A DNA stretch of 64,000 nucleotides from contig NZ_LOHG01000010.1 in NCBI RefSeq assembly GCF_022790535.1, forward strand, positions 62,001-126,000, read 5' to 3'. The notes under the pieces are model-generated. The model saw only the letters and a list, made by a program, of their open reading frames with translations, had not been told where the DNA came from and searched no databases. The DNA is from Pseudomonas maioricensis (lineage in GTDB: Bacteria; Pseudomonadota; Gammaproteobacteria; Pseudomonadales; Pseudomonadaceae). This document shows positions 17,001-25,950 of the stretch, one piece after another (position 1 is the first letter of the stretch; each line of letters opens with the position of its first letter). The position numbers were made by a program, and so were the translations under genes.

Positions 17001-17702
17001 TTAGCTGCAGCTTTTCAGGTCCACCGGGCCCACGAACTCATTGCCTCGACCCATCACGCAGGCGACTCGCTGATTGCGCTGGCGCTCCCAGCTTTCGACG
17101 GGATAAGTCTTGTTCCAGGCCTGGTATAACTGCTGATCCTGACGTGACAAACGCAGGTTGTACTGCTTGCTCATATAGAAGTAAATGCGCGCGATCATGC
17201 CGCGAATGGAAGGCCGTGGCATGACCTTCTTGGCCTTGAAATCAACCTGCGTCAAGCAGGAACCGTACTGACCGGTCTGGGTTGGAAGCCAGCCAAAACT
17301 GAAGTTGTTTCGGTCGCCATTGACCTCGCCAATACTAGGCACCAGGTTGTGCAGGTCGGCTTCGGCTTGCTGAAAAACCTTGTCGTTTTTCGTGCAATTC
17401 TTGCGTCCACCGTTCTGCCAGCACTGGCGCAGGTGGCCGATCTGCCATGCGGGGACAATATGTTCCCACTCAATGCGTTTGGCCCGAGTTGCATTTTTGC
17501 GCGGAACGTAACCGCAGCCAGCGATATCGACTTTATTACCGCTGTATTTACAGCCACAGTAAAACTCGGTGGACTGAGCCGAATAGAGACCCCAGGCAAC
17601 CTTTTTAGCCTGGCTGAAGGTGTGGGGCGCTTCGGCAGTAGCAGTGAGTGAAGTGGTGAGGAGCAGTGTCGTACAAAGCAGGGTAAAAAATCGCACAATC
17701 AT
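17001..17702 (-). CDS. endA: Secreted/periplasmic endonuclease I (EndA/NucM family)
   Basis: Non-specific DNA endonuclease exported by a signal peptide (M-I-V-R-F-F-T-L-L-C-T-T-L-L-L, cleavage after T-A-T-A). The 233-residue protein has the beta-beta-alpha-metal active site of Vvn/NucM: R-I-E-W-E-H-I-V-P-A-W with the catalytic histidine, then D-L-H-N-L-V-P-S-I-G-E-V-N-G-D-R-N-N. Eight or more cysteines suggest several disulfides. It begins 4 bases after the stop of the DUF1654 gene, forming a two-gene unit behind a LexA box. The longer frame to 17753 is rejected because it overlaps that gene. Confidence 0.9.
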   Translation of the reverse strand: MIVRFFTLLCTTLLLTTSLTATAEAPHTFSQAKKVAWGLYSAQSTEFYCGCKYSGNKVDIAGCGYVPRKNATRAKRIEWEHIVPAWQIGHLRQCWQNGGRKNCTKNDKVFQQAEADLHNLVPSIGEVNGDRNNFSFGWLPTQTGQYGSCLTQVDFKAKKVMPRPSIRGMIARIYFYMSKQYNLRLSRQDQQLYQAWNKTYPVESWERQRNQRVACVMGRGNEFVGPVDLKSCS

Positions 17703-17706
17703 GCCG

Positions 17707-17958
17707 TCAATCTTCCTTCGGCACTGTCCAGAAAATTTGCACGCCGCCATCATCCCGATAGGCGAGGGTTACGTTGTCGTTTTCCGCGATCTCTTCAAGC
17801 AACTGATTCCATTCGTCCTCAACTTCGTCCGGCAGGCGGAATATCAATGCTGCTTTGGCTTTTTGCGCCGTCGGCGAATTGATGATCTTTTGCACTCGCA
17901 CGCCTAGACGTTCGTAAGAGTTGGGGAGGGATTGAGTTGCTGCGCCTGGATTTGCCAC
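17707..17958 (-). CDS. DUF1654-family protein
   Basis: An 83-residue protein of the Pseudomonas DUF1654 family: S-Y-E-R-L-G-V-R-V-Q-K-I-I-N-S-P-T-A-Q, then W-N-Q-L-L-E-E-I-A-E-N-D-N-V-T-L and a C-terminal V-Q-I-F-W. The fold is small alpha/beta and the function unknown. It is the first gene of an operon with endonuclease I, and a LexA box lies 20 bases upstream of its ATG, predicting SOS control. Confidence 0.8.
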   Translation of the reverse strand: MANPGAATQSLPNSYERLGVRVQKIINSPTAQKAKAALIFRLPDEVEDEWNQLLEEIAENDNVTLAYRDDGGVQIFWTVPKED

Positions 17959-17977
17959 GGAAAGGTTCCTTGGGTTG

Positions 17978-17993
17978 CTGTACGAGCATACAG
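17978..17993 (-). promoter_or_regulatory. LexA (SOS) box before DUF1654-endA
   Basis: CTGTACGAGCATACAG matches CTG-N10-CAG. It sits 20 bases upstream of the DUF1654 start on the minus strand, where it would overlap the promoter or transcription start. Confidence 0.7.
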
Positions 17994-18153
17994 TATTTCA
18001 CTGTGGGCCGTTTCGCAACTCTGCTGTAGGAACAAATTCTTGGGTTTGTGTGATTGCGCATAGTCTGGCGGTCGCCGCTGGGCATTCAATCCTCAAGAAA
18101 AATCTGAACAGGCCGATTGCTGAAGCAGGACTCGAATTTTCAGGATGACGGTA

Positions 18154-18543
18154 ATGACTATTTCCGAGCTTGGTTTCTCAGCATCTACATTCAGTGTCAA
18201 TGCAGGCTCCGCAGCAAGCGCAGAAGCCTTGTCAGAAGACGAGAAGAAGGTCGATAGCACCGCCCTCGGGGACAAACAGGTGAGCGGCGATATCTCCGAT
18301 AATCTGAGTGCATCGGCAAAACAGATGCTCAAGCGTCTGGCCGAACTTCAATCGCAGTTGCGTGATCTGCGAAGTAAAATGCGAGCCGCGGAAAACGCCT
18401 CCTATTCAAATCTCGCCGCCCGGAACGCGGTTGTGGCGAGCTTTCAAAATCAGATATCAGCCATCACCGGGACCATATTGCTGATGTCCGGTTCGCTGTT
18501 CAAAGAGCTGGACCGAAGCGGTGGTCTGAACATCACGGTATAA
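18154..18543 (+). CDS. Hypothetical coiled-coil protein
   Basis: A 129-residue protein without signal peptide: a low-complexity Ser/Ala-rich first third, then a coiled coil (about residues 50-95, L-K-R-L-A-E-L-Q-S-Q-L-R-D-L-R-S-K-M-R) and a C-terminal mildly hydrophobic helix. The organisation recalls FlxA-like proteins, but similarity is weak. ATG 18154 is preferred to ATG 18145, which has its AGG too close. Monocistronic, upstream of the ribose operon. Confidence 0.55.
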   Translation: MTISELGFSASTFSVNAGSAASAEALSEDEKKVDSTALGDKQVSGDISDNLSASAKQMLKRLAELQSQLRDLRSKMRAAENASYSNLAARNAVVASFQNQISAITGTILLMSGSLFKELDRSGGLNITV

Positions 18544-18610
18544 ATCCCTCCTCGATTTTAGCTTTTCCGGGCGTTGACAATCCCTTCGCCGGTTCTCATA
18601 GTTCGTATCT

Positions 18611-18624
18611 CGCAAACGTTTGCG
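18611..18624 (+). promoter_or_regulatory. RbsR-type operator of the ribose operon
   Basis: CGCAAACGTTTGCG is a perfect 14-base palindrome with central CG, typical of LacI/PurR/RbsR-family operators. It lies about 67 bases before rbsB. The LacI-type regulator encoded in the same operon (rbsR) is the obvious ligand. Confidence 0.8.
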
Positions 18625-18690
18625 CCATGGTCCGTGACCGGGGGCGTCAAGTGTTGCCCGACACAATAATCATAAGATCGGAGTGTACCT

Positions 18691-19653
18691 ATGAAGCTGC
18701 CATTTGCTGGACGCGTTCTTGCCGTCGCTATGCTCGCTGCTGTTGCCGCTAGTACCTCTCTCCCGGCTTTATCGGCTGAGTCTTCGGACAAGCCCAAAGT
18801 CGCGCTGGTCATGAAGTCCCTTGCCAATGAATTCTTCCGCACCATGGAAGATGGCGCCAAGGCTTATCAGAAAGAAAACGCCGACAAGTTTGACCTGATT
18901 TCCAATGGCATCAAGGACGAGTCGGACACGTCCAATCAGATTCGCATCGTCGAGCAGATGATCGTTTCCAAGGTCAACGCGCTGGTTATTGCCCCGGCAG
19001 ATTCCAAAGCGTTGGTGCCGGTCATCAAGAAGGCCATGGATGCGGGTATTACCGTAGTGAACATCGACAACCAGCTTGATGCCGATGTGCTGAAAAGCAA
19101 GGGTATCAGTGTTCCGTTTGTGGGCCCTGACAACCGCAAGGGAGCGAAGCTGGTGGGTGAATACCTGGCCCGTGACCTGAATCCGGGTGATGAAGTCGGG
19201 ATTATTGAAGGTGTTCCGACTACCACCAATGCTCAACAGCGCACAGCTGGATTCAAGGACGCCATGGAAGCCAGGCAGATGAAGATCGTCTCGGTACAGT
19301 CTGGCAATTGGGAGATCGACAAGGGCAACGCGGTTGCCTCGGCCATGCTTAATGCGCATCCGAATCTCAAAGCCCTGCTGGCCGGAAATGACAGCATGGC
19401 GCTGGGCGCTGTGTCTGCCGTTCGTGCAGCAGGCAAGGCGGGGCAGGTCAAAGTGGTTGGCTACGACAACATCAAGGCGATTCAACCTATGATCGAAGAC
19501 GGCCGCGTGCTGGCTACCGCCGATCAATTCGCCGCCAGGCAAGCCATGTTCGGCATCGACGCAGCCCTGAAAATTCTCAAGGGTGAAAAGGTCGAGACTG
19601 TTAATGGCGTCATCGAAACGCCGGTGACTCTGATCACCAAATCCAAACCGTAA
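18691..19653 (+). CDS. rbsB: Ribose ABC transporter substrate-binding protein
   Basis: Periplasmic D-ribose receptor of 320 residues (Peripla_BP_4 type). The signal peptide ends near L-S-A-E. The two-lobed sugar-binding fold shows V-A-L-V-M-K-S-L-A-N-E-F-F, I-A-P-A-D-S, T-V-V-N-I-D-N and V-G-Y-D-N-I. First gene of a seven-gene plus-strand run, directly behind the palindromic operator, so it should be strongly ribose-induced. Confidence 0.93.
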   Translation: MKLPFAGRVLAVAMLAAVAASTSLPALSAESSDKPKVALVMKSLANEFFRTMEDGAKAYQKENADKFDLISNGIKDESDTSNQIRIVEQMIVSKVNALVIAPADSKALVPVIKKAMDAGITVVNIDNQLDADVLKSKGISVPFVGPDNRKGAKLVGEYLARDLNPGDEVGIIEGVPTTTNAQQRTAGFKDAMEARQMKIVSVQSGNWEIDKGNAVASAMLNAHPNLKALLAGNDSMALGAVSAVRAAGKAGQVKVVGYDNIKAIQPMIEDGRVLATADQFAARQAMFGIDAALKILKGEKVETVNGVIETPVTLITKSKP

Positions 19654-19708
19654 CCCCTTCGCCGAATGACTGCATCTGCCCGTATCGGGCAGGTGCATGG
19701 AGAGTTTT

Positions 19709-21259
19709 ATGTCGGTTTCTGATCAAACCGCCGTGCTGTCTGTCAGCGGTATAGGTAAGACCTACGCGCAACCCGTGCTGGGCGACATTGACCTGACGTT
19801 GATGCGTGGTGAAGTGCTCGCTCTCACGGGTGAGAATGGCGCCGGTAAAAGTACCCTTTCGAAAATCATAGGCGGGCTGGAAACGCCGACTACCGGGCAG
19901 ATGCAATTTCAAGGGGAAAGTTATCAGCCAGCAAACCGTACGCAGGCAGAGAAGCTTGGCGTGCGCATGGTGATGCAGGAGCTCAATCTGCTGCCCACCC
20001 TGTCTGTTGCAGAAAACCTGTTTCTCGACAACTTGCCGCGTCGTGCAGGCTGGATCAATCGCAAGCGTCTGCGTGAAGACGCGATCAAGGCCATGGCTCA
20101 AGTCGGGCTGGACGCTATTGATCCGGATACGCTGGTCAGTGAGCTAGGCATCGGTCATCAGCAGATGGTGGAGATTGCCCGCAACCTGATCGGTGACTGT
20201 CGTGTCCTGATACTGGATGAGCCTACGGCCATGCTGACGGCCCGGGAAGTCGAGATGTTGTTCGAGCAGATCACCCGTCTGCAGGCGCGCGGCGTGTCGA
20301 TCATTTACATCTCTCACCGCCTTGAAGAGTTGCAGCGTGTTGCGCAACGTATTGCCGTGCTGCGTGACGGCAAGCTGGTGTGCGTCGATGCTATCGCCAA
20401 TTACAGCAGTGAGCAGTTGGTGACGTTGATGGTCGGCCGGGAGCTGGGTGACAAGATTGATCTGGGAACCCGTCAGATTGGTGAGGTGGCCCTGAATGTC
20501 AAAGGTCTGGGGCGTGGCGGAAAGGTCCGGGACGTTTCATTCCAGGTCCGCAAAGGTGAAATTTTCGGCATTTCCGGGTTGATCGGCGCTGGGCGTACCG
20601 AGCTTTTGCGCCTGATCTATGGCGCAGATCTGGCCGACAGCGGCAGCATCGAACTGGGTAACCCGCTTCGGGTGGTGTCGATTCGCTCTCCTGCTGACGC
20701 AGTTCGCGAGGGCATCGCGCTGATTACCGAAGATCGTAAGGGCGAAGGGCTGCTGTTGACTCAGTCCATCAGCGCCAATATCGCCTTGGGCAATATGGAT
20801 GCGGTATCGGCTGGCGGGCTGGTCAACGCTCACGATGAAGCGAGCCTGGCAAAACGGCAGATTGATGCCATGCGTATTCGCAGTTCTGGTCCGGCGCAAC
20901 TGGTTTCAGAGCTGTCCGGGGGCAATCAGCAAAAGGTGGTTATCGGGCGCTGGCTGGAGCGCGATTGCCCGATCATGCTGTTTGATGAACCCACCCGCGG
21001 CATTGATGTAGGGGCCAAGTTCGATATTTACGGCCTGCTTGGCGAACTGACCCGTCAGGGCAGGGCACTGATCGTGGTCTCCAGTGATCTGCGTGAGCTG
21101 ATGTTGATCTGTGATCGCATCGGCGTGCTGTCTGCAGGGCGTCTGATCGATACCTTCGAACGCGACAGCTGGACCCAGGACGAACTGCTTGCCGCCGCAT
21201 TTGCCGGCTATCAAAAACGCGACGCGCTGCTCAGTGAAGCGGCGCCGAGGACTGCTTGA
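19709..21259 (+). CDS. rbsA: Ribose ABC transporter ATPase (double domain)
   Basis: Cytoplasmic energising subunit of 516 residues with two fused ABC domains. Domain 1 has a full Walker A (G-E-N-G-A-G-K-S-T) and L-I-L-D-E-P-T. Domain 2 has the degenerate loop G-L-I-G-A-G-R-T-E and signature L-S-G-G-N-Q-Q-K followed by L-F-D-E-P-T-R-G-I-D, normal for sugar ABC ATPases. ATG 19709 is preferred over 19697 because GGAGAG sits 6 bases before it. Overlaps rbsC by one base. Confidence 0.93.
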   Translation: MSVSDQTAVLSVSGIGKTYAQPVLGDIDLTLMRGEVLALTGENGAGKSTLSKIIGGLETPTTGQMQFQGESYQPANRTQAEKLGVRMVMQELNLLPTLSVAENLFLDNLPRRAGWINRKRLREDAIKAMAQVGLDAIDPDTLVSELGIGHQQMVEIARNLIGDCRVLILDEPTAMLTAREVEMLFEQITRLQARGVSIIYISHRLEELQRVAQRIAVLRDGKLVCVDAIANYSSEQLVTLMVGRELGDKIDLGTRQIGEVALNVKGLGRGGKVRDVSFQVRKGEIFGISGLIGAGRTELLRLIYGADLADSGSIELGNPLRVVSIRSPADAVREGIALITEDRKGEGLLLTQSISANIALGNMDAVSAGGLVNAHDEASLAKRQIDAMRIRSSGPAQLVSELSGGNQQKVVIGRWLERDCPIMLFDEPTRGIDVGAKFDIYGLLGELTRQGRALIVVSSDLRELMLICDRIGVLSAGRLIDTFERDSWTQDELLAAAFAGYQKRDALLSEAAPRTA

Positions 21260-22254
21260 TGAAAACCTCTACCCCTTCACAGGCTCTTTCCGCACCGGCA
21301 AAACGTGGCGGTACTTATTTCGGTCTGGGAACCTACCTGGGCCTTGCGGGTGCCTTGCTGGCAATGATCGTCCTGTTCTCACTGCTCAGCGATCACTTTC
21401 TCTCGTACAACACGTTCAGCACCATCGCCAATCAGATTCCTGATCTGATGGTGCTGGCGGTAGGTATGACATTCGTGCTGATTATCGGCGGCATTGATCT
21501 GTCCGTGGGGTCGGTGCTCGCTCTGGCAGCTTCCGCCGTCAGCGTGGCGATTCTTGGCTGGGGCTGGAGTATTTTCCCGGCTGCGTTGTTGGGCATGGCC
21601 TGCGCCACACTGGCGGGCACGCTTACCGGCTCGATCACGGTCGCCTGGCGAATCCCTTCATTTATCGTGTCTCTGGGTGTGCTGGAGATGGCCCGCGGTG
21701 TTGCTTACCAGATGACCGATTCGCGCACCGCCTACATTGGTGATGCCTACGCCTGGTTATCTAACCCGTTCGCCTTCGGTATCTCCCCCTCGTTTGTCAT
21801 TGCCTTGCTGGTGATTTTTGCCGCGCAGGCGCTACTCACCCGCACCGTATTTGGACGCTACTTGATCGGCATTGGTACCAACGAAGAGGCCGTGCGTCTG
21901 GCGGGCATCAACCCCAAGCCATACAAGATTCTGGTGTTCTCAATGATGGGCCTGTTGGCGGGCGTCGCGGCGCTGTTCCAGATTTCCCGTCTGGAAGCCG
22001 CCGATCCCAACGCGGGCTCGGGGCTGGAGTTGCAGGTGATCGCCGCGGTGGTCATTGGTGGCACCAGTTTGATGGGCGGACGTGGTTCGATCATCAGCAC
22101 TTTCTTTGGTGTGTTGATCATTTCGGTGCTGGCAGCCGGGTTGGCGCAAATCGGTGCCACGGAGCCAACCAAGCGGATTATCACCGGTGCGGTAATCGTC
22201 ATCGCCGTAGTGCTCGACACTTATCGCAGTCACCGCGCAAAGCGCCAGGTCTGA
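21259..22254 (+). CDS. rbsC: Ribose ABC transporter permease
   Basis: Inner-membrane channel of 331 residues with about ten hydrophobic segments. Family hallmarks are F-V-L-I-I-G-G-I-D-L-S-V-G-S and V-I-G-G-T-S-L-M-G-G-R-G. The start ATG shares its A with the rbsA stop TGA, so translation is coupled. The stop lies one base before rbsR. Confidence 0.93.
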   Translation: MKTSTPSQALSAPAKRGGTYFGLGTYLGLAGALLAMIVLFSLLSDHFLSYNTFSTIANQIPDLMVLAVGMTFVLIIGGIDLSVGSVLALAASAVSVAILGWGWSIFPAALLGMACATLAGTLTGSITVAWRIPSFIVSLGVLEMARGVAYQMTDSRTAYIGDAYAWLSNPFAFGISPSFVIALLVIFAAQALLTRTVFGRYLIGIGTNEEAVRLAGINPKPYKILVFSMMGLLAGVAALFQISRLEAADPNAGSGLELQVIAAVVIGGTSLMGGRGSIISTFFGVLIISVLAAGLAQIGATEPTKRIITGAVIVIAVVLDTYRSHRAKRQV

Positions 22255-22255
22255 C

Positions 22256-23269
22256 ATGGCAACAATCAAGGATGTGGCGGCGCTGGCCGGTATTTCTTAC
22301 ACGACGGTTTCTCATGTCTTGAACAATTCCCGGCCTGTAAGCGATCAAGTCAGGATCAAGGTCGAGGCGGCCATTCGGCAGCTGGATTATGTACCCAGTG
22401 CCGTGGCGCGCTCCCTCAAGGCAAAGTCCACATCGACCATCGGCTTGCTGATACCGAATGGTGTCAACCCGTATTTCGCCGAGCTGGCCCGAGGCATTGA
22501 GGATTACTGCGAGCGCAACGGTTTCTGCGTGATCCTGTGCAACTGCGATGACAATGCAGATAAACAGCGTGGCTATTTGCGGGTGTTGCTGGAGAAGCGC
22601 GTCGACGGGCTGATCGTGTCCTCGGTGGGCGGGGATCCCGGGCTGGACGGCGGTCTCGCAGGTGTGCGTACGCCCATGGTGGTGGTTGACCGCGAACTTG
22701 AAGGTATCGACGCTGATCTCGTGCGTATTGATCACGAACTGGGCGGTTATCTGGCGACTCGTCATCTCCTTGATTTGGGGCATCGCCATATCGCCTGTAT
22801 TCATGGTCCCGCGCAAACCAGCGTGGCACGGTTGAGGCTGCAAGGTTACGAGCGGGCGATGGCTGAGGCGGGCATTCACGTCGATCCTCATTGGGTCATC
22901 GAAAGCGACTACACCAGCCCGGGTGGTTATCAGGCGGCTGTCAGCCTGTTGGCAGGTAAGCCACCGACCGCTATTTTTGCCGGAAATGACATGATCGGAA
23001 TCGGCGTATTGCGCGCCGCTGCCGAGCGTAATGTCCGCGTGCCAAGGGATCTCTCCGTGGTGGGGTTCGACGATATAGAAATGAGCCGCTATGTATACCC
23101 AGCCTTGACGACGGTCGGGCAGTCGATTGTCTCGCTGGGCGAGAGTGCCGCGCAGATGCTTTTAAGGCGCATCACTGGCGTGTTCGAGGATGCAACCGAG
23201 CAGCGTGTCGTTGCGCCAAGCATCGTGCTGCGTGAGTCTACGGCACCGCCGCTCTATGAATTACGTTGA
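22256..23269 (+). CDS. rbsR: LacI-family ribose operon repressor
   Basis: 337-residue repressor. The N-terminal LacI helix-turn-helix is A-T-I-K-D-V-A-A-L-A-G-I-S-Y-T-T-V-S-H-V-L-N (split here by hinge residues that follow, S-A-V-A-R-S-L-K). The C-terminal periplasmic-binding-protein-like domain senses sugar (G-F-D-D-I-E). It is embedded in the operon between transport and kinase genes and presumably acts on the palindrome at 18611. Confidence 0.9.
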   Translation: MATIKDVAALAGISYTTVSHVLNNSRPVSDQVRIKVEAAIRQLDYVPSAVARSLKAKSTSTIGLLIPNGVNPYFAELARGIEDYCERNGFCVILCNCDDNADKQRGYLRVLLEKRVDGLIVSSVGGDPGLDGGLAGVRTPMVVVDRELEGIDADLVRIDHELGGYLATRHLLDLGHRHIACIHGPAQTSVARLRLQGYERAMAEAGIHVDPHWVIESDYTSPGGYQAAVSLLAGKPPTAIFAGNDMIGIGVLRAAAERNVRVPRDLSVVGFDDIEMSRYVYPALTTVGQSIVSLGESAAQMLLRRITGVFEDATEQRVVAPSIVLRESTAPPLYELR

Positions 23270-23294
23270 GTCATAACTACGTCGAGTCATAACG

Positions 23295-24242
23295 ATGAAT
23301 GCGAAAAAGAATTCTGACGTGTCGTCCGCCCAGGTAGTGGTGATCGGCAGCTTGAATATGGATCTGGTCACACGTGCGCAACGATTGCCGGGGCCTGGGG
23401 AAACCCTGAGCGGCGATTCATTCGCCACCGTATCGGGCGGCAAGGGCGCCAACCAGGCCGTTGCGGCGGCCCGGCTGGGTGCGCGTGTGGCAATGATTGG
23501 CTGCGTCGGTGATGACGCCTATGGCGAGCAACTGCGTAATGCTCTGCTGGCTGAGCAGATTGACTGCCAAGGATTGACCACTGTCGCTGATGTTTCTACT
23601 GGCATTGCTTCAATCGTGGTGGATGCCGATGGCCAGAACGCGATCATTATTGTCGCGGGGGGCAACGGTCGCCTCACGCCGGATGTCATTGACCGCTTCG
23701 ATGCTCTGCTCGGCGCTGCACAGGTCGTTATTTGTCAGTTGGAAGTGCCATTGCCTACCGTTGCGCATGCACTGCGTCGAGCGCGGGAGTTGGGCAAGAC
23801 AGTGATCCTCAATCCCGCTCCGGCGGTCGCTGCATTGCCTGATCAGTGGTATTCGTTGATCGACTATCTGATTCCCAACGAAACCGAGGCGGCTATTCTG
23901 AGCGGTATCGCAGTGGACTCGGTGGCGTCGGCAGAGCGCGCAACACAGTCCCTGCTGGCTTCGGGTGCGAGCAAGGTCATCATCACGCTGGGGGAGCAGG
24001 GGGCATTGCTGGCGTCAGGACAGGGGAGCGAGCATTTTCCTGCGCCGCGCGTTACTGCGGTCGACAGTACGGCTGCTGGTGATACATTTGTTGGCGGTTT
24101 CGCTGCTGCGCTCGCTCAAGGCCACACCGAAGCTGACGCGATTCGTTTCGCGCAGAAGGCTGCGGCAATATCTGTAACCCGTGCTGGCGCGCAGCCCTCC
24201 ATCCCCGATAGCGCTGAAGTCCAAAGGTTCGCTTTTACATGA
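23295..24242 (+). CDS. rbsK: Ribokinase
   Basis: Phosphorylates D-ribose to ribose-5-phosphate. The 315-residue PfkB-family protein has the N-terminal G-S-L-N-M-D-L motif, the sugar-binding G-G-K-G-A-N-Q-A and the anion-hole/catalytic-base region D-S-T-A-A-G-D-T-F-V-G-G-F. It overlaps rbsD by 4 bases (ATGA). Confidence 0.93.
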   Translation: MNAKKNSDVSSAQVVVIGSLNMDLVTRAQRLPGPGETLSGDSFATVSGGKGANQAVAAARLGARVAMIGCVGDDAYGEQLRNALLAEQIDCQGLTTVADVSTGIASIVVDADGQNAIIIVAGGNGRLTPDVIDRFDALLGAAQVVICQLEVPLPTVAHALRRARELGKTVILNPAPAVAALPDQWYSLIDYLIPNETEAAILSGIAVDSVASAERATQSLLASGASKVIITLGEQGALLASGQGSEHFPAPRVTAVDSTAAGDTFVGGFAAALAQGHTEADAIRFAQKAAAISVTRAGAQPSIPDSAEVQRFAFT

Positions 24243-24643
24243 AAAAAACACCGCTGCTCAACATCGCACTGTCCCGAGTCATCGCCTCTCTGGGGCATGG
24301 CGATATCCTGATGATTGTCGACGCAGGCATGCCAATCCCGGCAGGCGTTGAATTGATTGATCTGGCGCTCACCCGTGGCGTAGCCGATTTCGCCAGCGTG
24401 CTGGATACCGTCCTGAGTGAAATGCAGGTCGAAAGCCATGTGCTGGCTGAGGAAATCATGTTCAAGAAGCCGCCAGCCCTGAGTGTTATCGAAGGTTTGA
24501 ATCTGGATGGTGATCTGGGTGAGCAGCGTCTGCTCAGTCACGAGGCGCTGAAGGCCTTGAGCAAAAGCGCGAGAGCAATCGTCCGTACTGGCGAATTTGA
24601 GCCATACAGCAACATTGCATTGGTTGCCGGTGTGGTTTTCTGA
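24239..24643 (+). CDS. rbsD: D-ribose pyranase
   Basis: Converts beta-pyranose ribose to the furanose form that ribokinase accepts. The 134-residue protein has the catalytic His20 in S-L-G-H-G-D-I-L-M-I-V-D-A-G-M-P and the conserved C-terminal R-T-G-E-F-E-P-Y-S-N-I. It follows rbsK with a 4-base overlap and is 39 bases before the nucleoside hydrolase. Confidence 0.93.
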   Translation: MKKTPLLNIALSRVIASLGHGDILMIVDAGMPIPAGVELIDLALTRGVADFASVLDTVLSEMQVESHVLAEEIMFKKPPALSVIEGLNLDGDLGEQRLLSHEALKALSKSARAIVRTGEFEPYSNIALVAGVVF

Positions 24644-24682
24644 CTGTCCGCAAGGACGCTTTTCTGGAACAGGGAGTTCTTT

Positions 24683-25723
24683 ATGCACCTTTTGCATCTC
24701 GTCAAACAGTTACCTTTCACACAGTTGCTTCGGAGCCTGCTGCTATTGTCCATTCTCAGTGCGAGCGTTACCCAGGCCGCGGAAAAGCGCGATTTGATTA
24801 TCGATACTGACCCTGGGGCTGATGACGTGGTGGCGTTGCTGCTTGCGCTGGCGTCGCCCGAGGAGTTGAACGTCCTGGCGATTACGACCGTGGCGGGCAA
24901 TGTGCGGCTGGACAAAACTTCGCGCAATGCCCGGCTGGCAAGGGAGTGGGCCGGCCGTGAGGACGTGCCGGTGTATGCCGGGGCCTCGAAGCCTTTGGTG
25001 CGTAAACCGATTTACGCGGAGAATGTTCACGGTCAGGAAGGGCTGCCCGGCGTCCCCGTGCATGAACCAACGCAAGGGCTGGCGCAGGGTAACGCGGTGC
25101 AGTATCTGATTGATACGTTGCGCAAGGCCAGGCCGCACAGCATCACCATTGCCATGCTCGGGCCGCAAACCAATCTGGCGTTGGCGCTGGTGCAGGATCC
25201 GGAAATCACCCAAGGCATCAAGGAAGTCGTGGTGATGGGCGGCGCGCATTTCAATGGCGGTAATATCACACCGGTTGCCGAGTTCAATCTGTTCGCCGAT
25301 CCCCATGCGGCTCAGGTTGTCCTGGCCAGCGGTGTCAAACTGACCTATCTGCCGCTGGATGTAACCCACAAAATCCTGACTAGCGAACAGCGTCTGGCGC
25401 AGATTGCTGCGCTGGATAATCAGGCAGGCAAACTGGTCGGCAGTATTCTCAACGAATACGTAAAACTGGATATGGCTCACTACGGTTTGCCAGGCGGACC
25501 GGTTCATGACGCGAGTGTCATTGCATGGTTGCTCAAGCCTGAGCTGTTCAGCGGCAGGCAGATCAACGTGGCAATCGACAGCCGCGAAGGTTTAGGTTTT
25601 GGTCAGACCGTTGCTGACTGGTATGACACGCTGGGCCTGGATAAAAATGTGTTCTGGGTCGAAAGCGGCGACGCACAGGGCTTTTTCGACTTACTGACCA
25701 GTCGGTTATCACGCCTCAAATAG
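24683..25723 (+). CDS. Exported inosine-uridine-preferring nucleoside hydrolase
   Basis: Cleaves ribonucleosides to free base and ribose. The 346-residue protein carries an N-terminal signal peptide (hydrophobic L-R-S-L-L-L-L-S-I-L, cleavage after T-Q-A-A) before the calcium-binding motif D41-T-D-P-G-A-D-D48 of IU-nucleoside hydrolases. The C-terminal H-D-A aspartate is present. It closes the rbs run, so it probably generates ribose in the periplasm right where RbsB collects it. An AGGGAG ribosome site precedes the ATG. Confidence 0.9.
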   Translation: MHLLHLVKQLPFTQLLRSLLLLSILSASVTQAAEKRDLIIDTDPGADDVVALLLALASPEELNVLAITTVAGNVRLDKTSRNARLAREWAGREDVPVYAGASKPLVRKPIYAENVHGQEGLPGVPVHEPTQGLAQGNAVQYLIDTLRKARPHSITIAMLGPQTNLALALVQDPEITQGIKEVVVMGGAHFNGGNITPVAEFNLFADPHAAQVVLASGVKLTYLPLDVTHKILTSEQRLAQIAALDNQAGKLVGSILNEYVKLDMAHYGLPGGPVHDASVIAWLLKPELFSGRQINVAIDSREGLGFGQTVADWYDTLGLDKNVFWVESGDAQGFFDLLTSRLSRLK

Positions 25724-25743
25724 CGGCCATTTGGCTGGCCGGT

Positions 25744-25950
25744 TCAGGACACTCGTTGTGCTGTACCGGTTTCGCTGGGGTATCGGGCGAGCACTTGAGT
25801 GATGAACGCAAGGGCGCCCTCAGTTCCCAGCTCCTTCACCAGCAAGTCCACTGCAATAATCGCCAGCTCTTCCGGGTTTCCCGGGCTGTGTGATGAATGC
25901 CCCTGCGGCCATTTGGCCTTGATGTCTGCATCGATAGATACGACTGCCAT
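25744..25950 (-). CDS. Hypothetical small protein
   Basis: A 68-residue soluble protein, start ATG with AGAGG upstream. Middle section E-E-L-A-I-I-A-V-D-L-L-V-K-E-L-G-T-E-G-A-L-A-F-I is an amphipathic helix pair. No family recognised. It is convergent with the nucleoside hydrolase; a hairpin CGGCCA/TGGCCG (25724-25741) lies between the two stops. The 309 bases upstream of it, to 26259, show only minor palindromes. Confidence 0.5.
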   Translation of the reverse strand: MAVVSIDADIKAKWPQGHSSHSPGNPEELAIIAVDLLVKELGTEGALAFITQVLARYPSETGTAQRVS

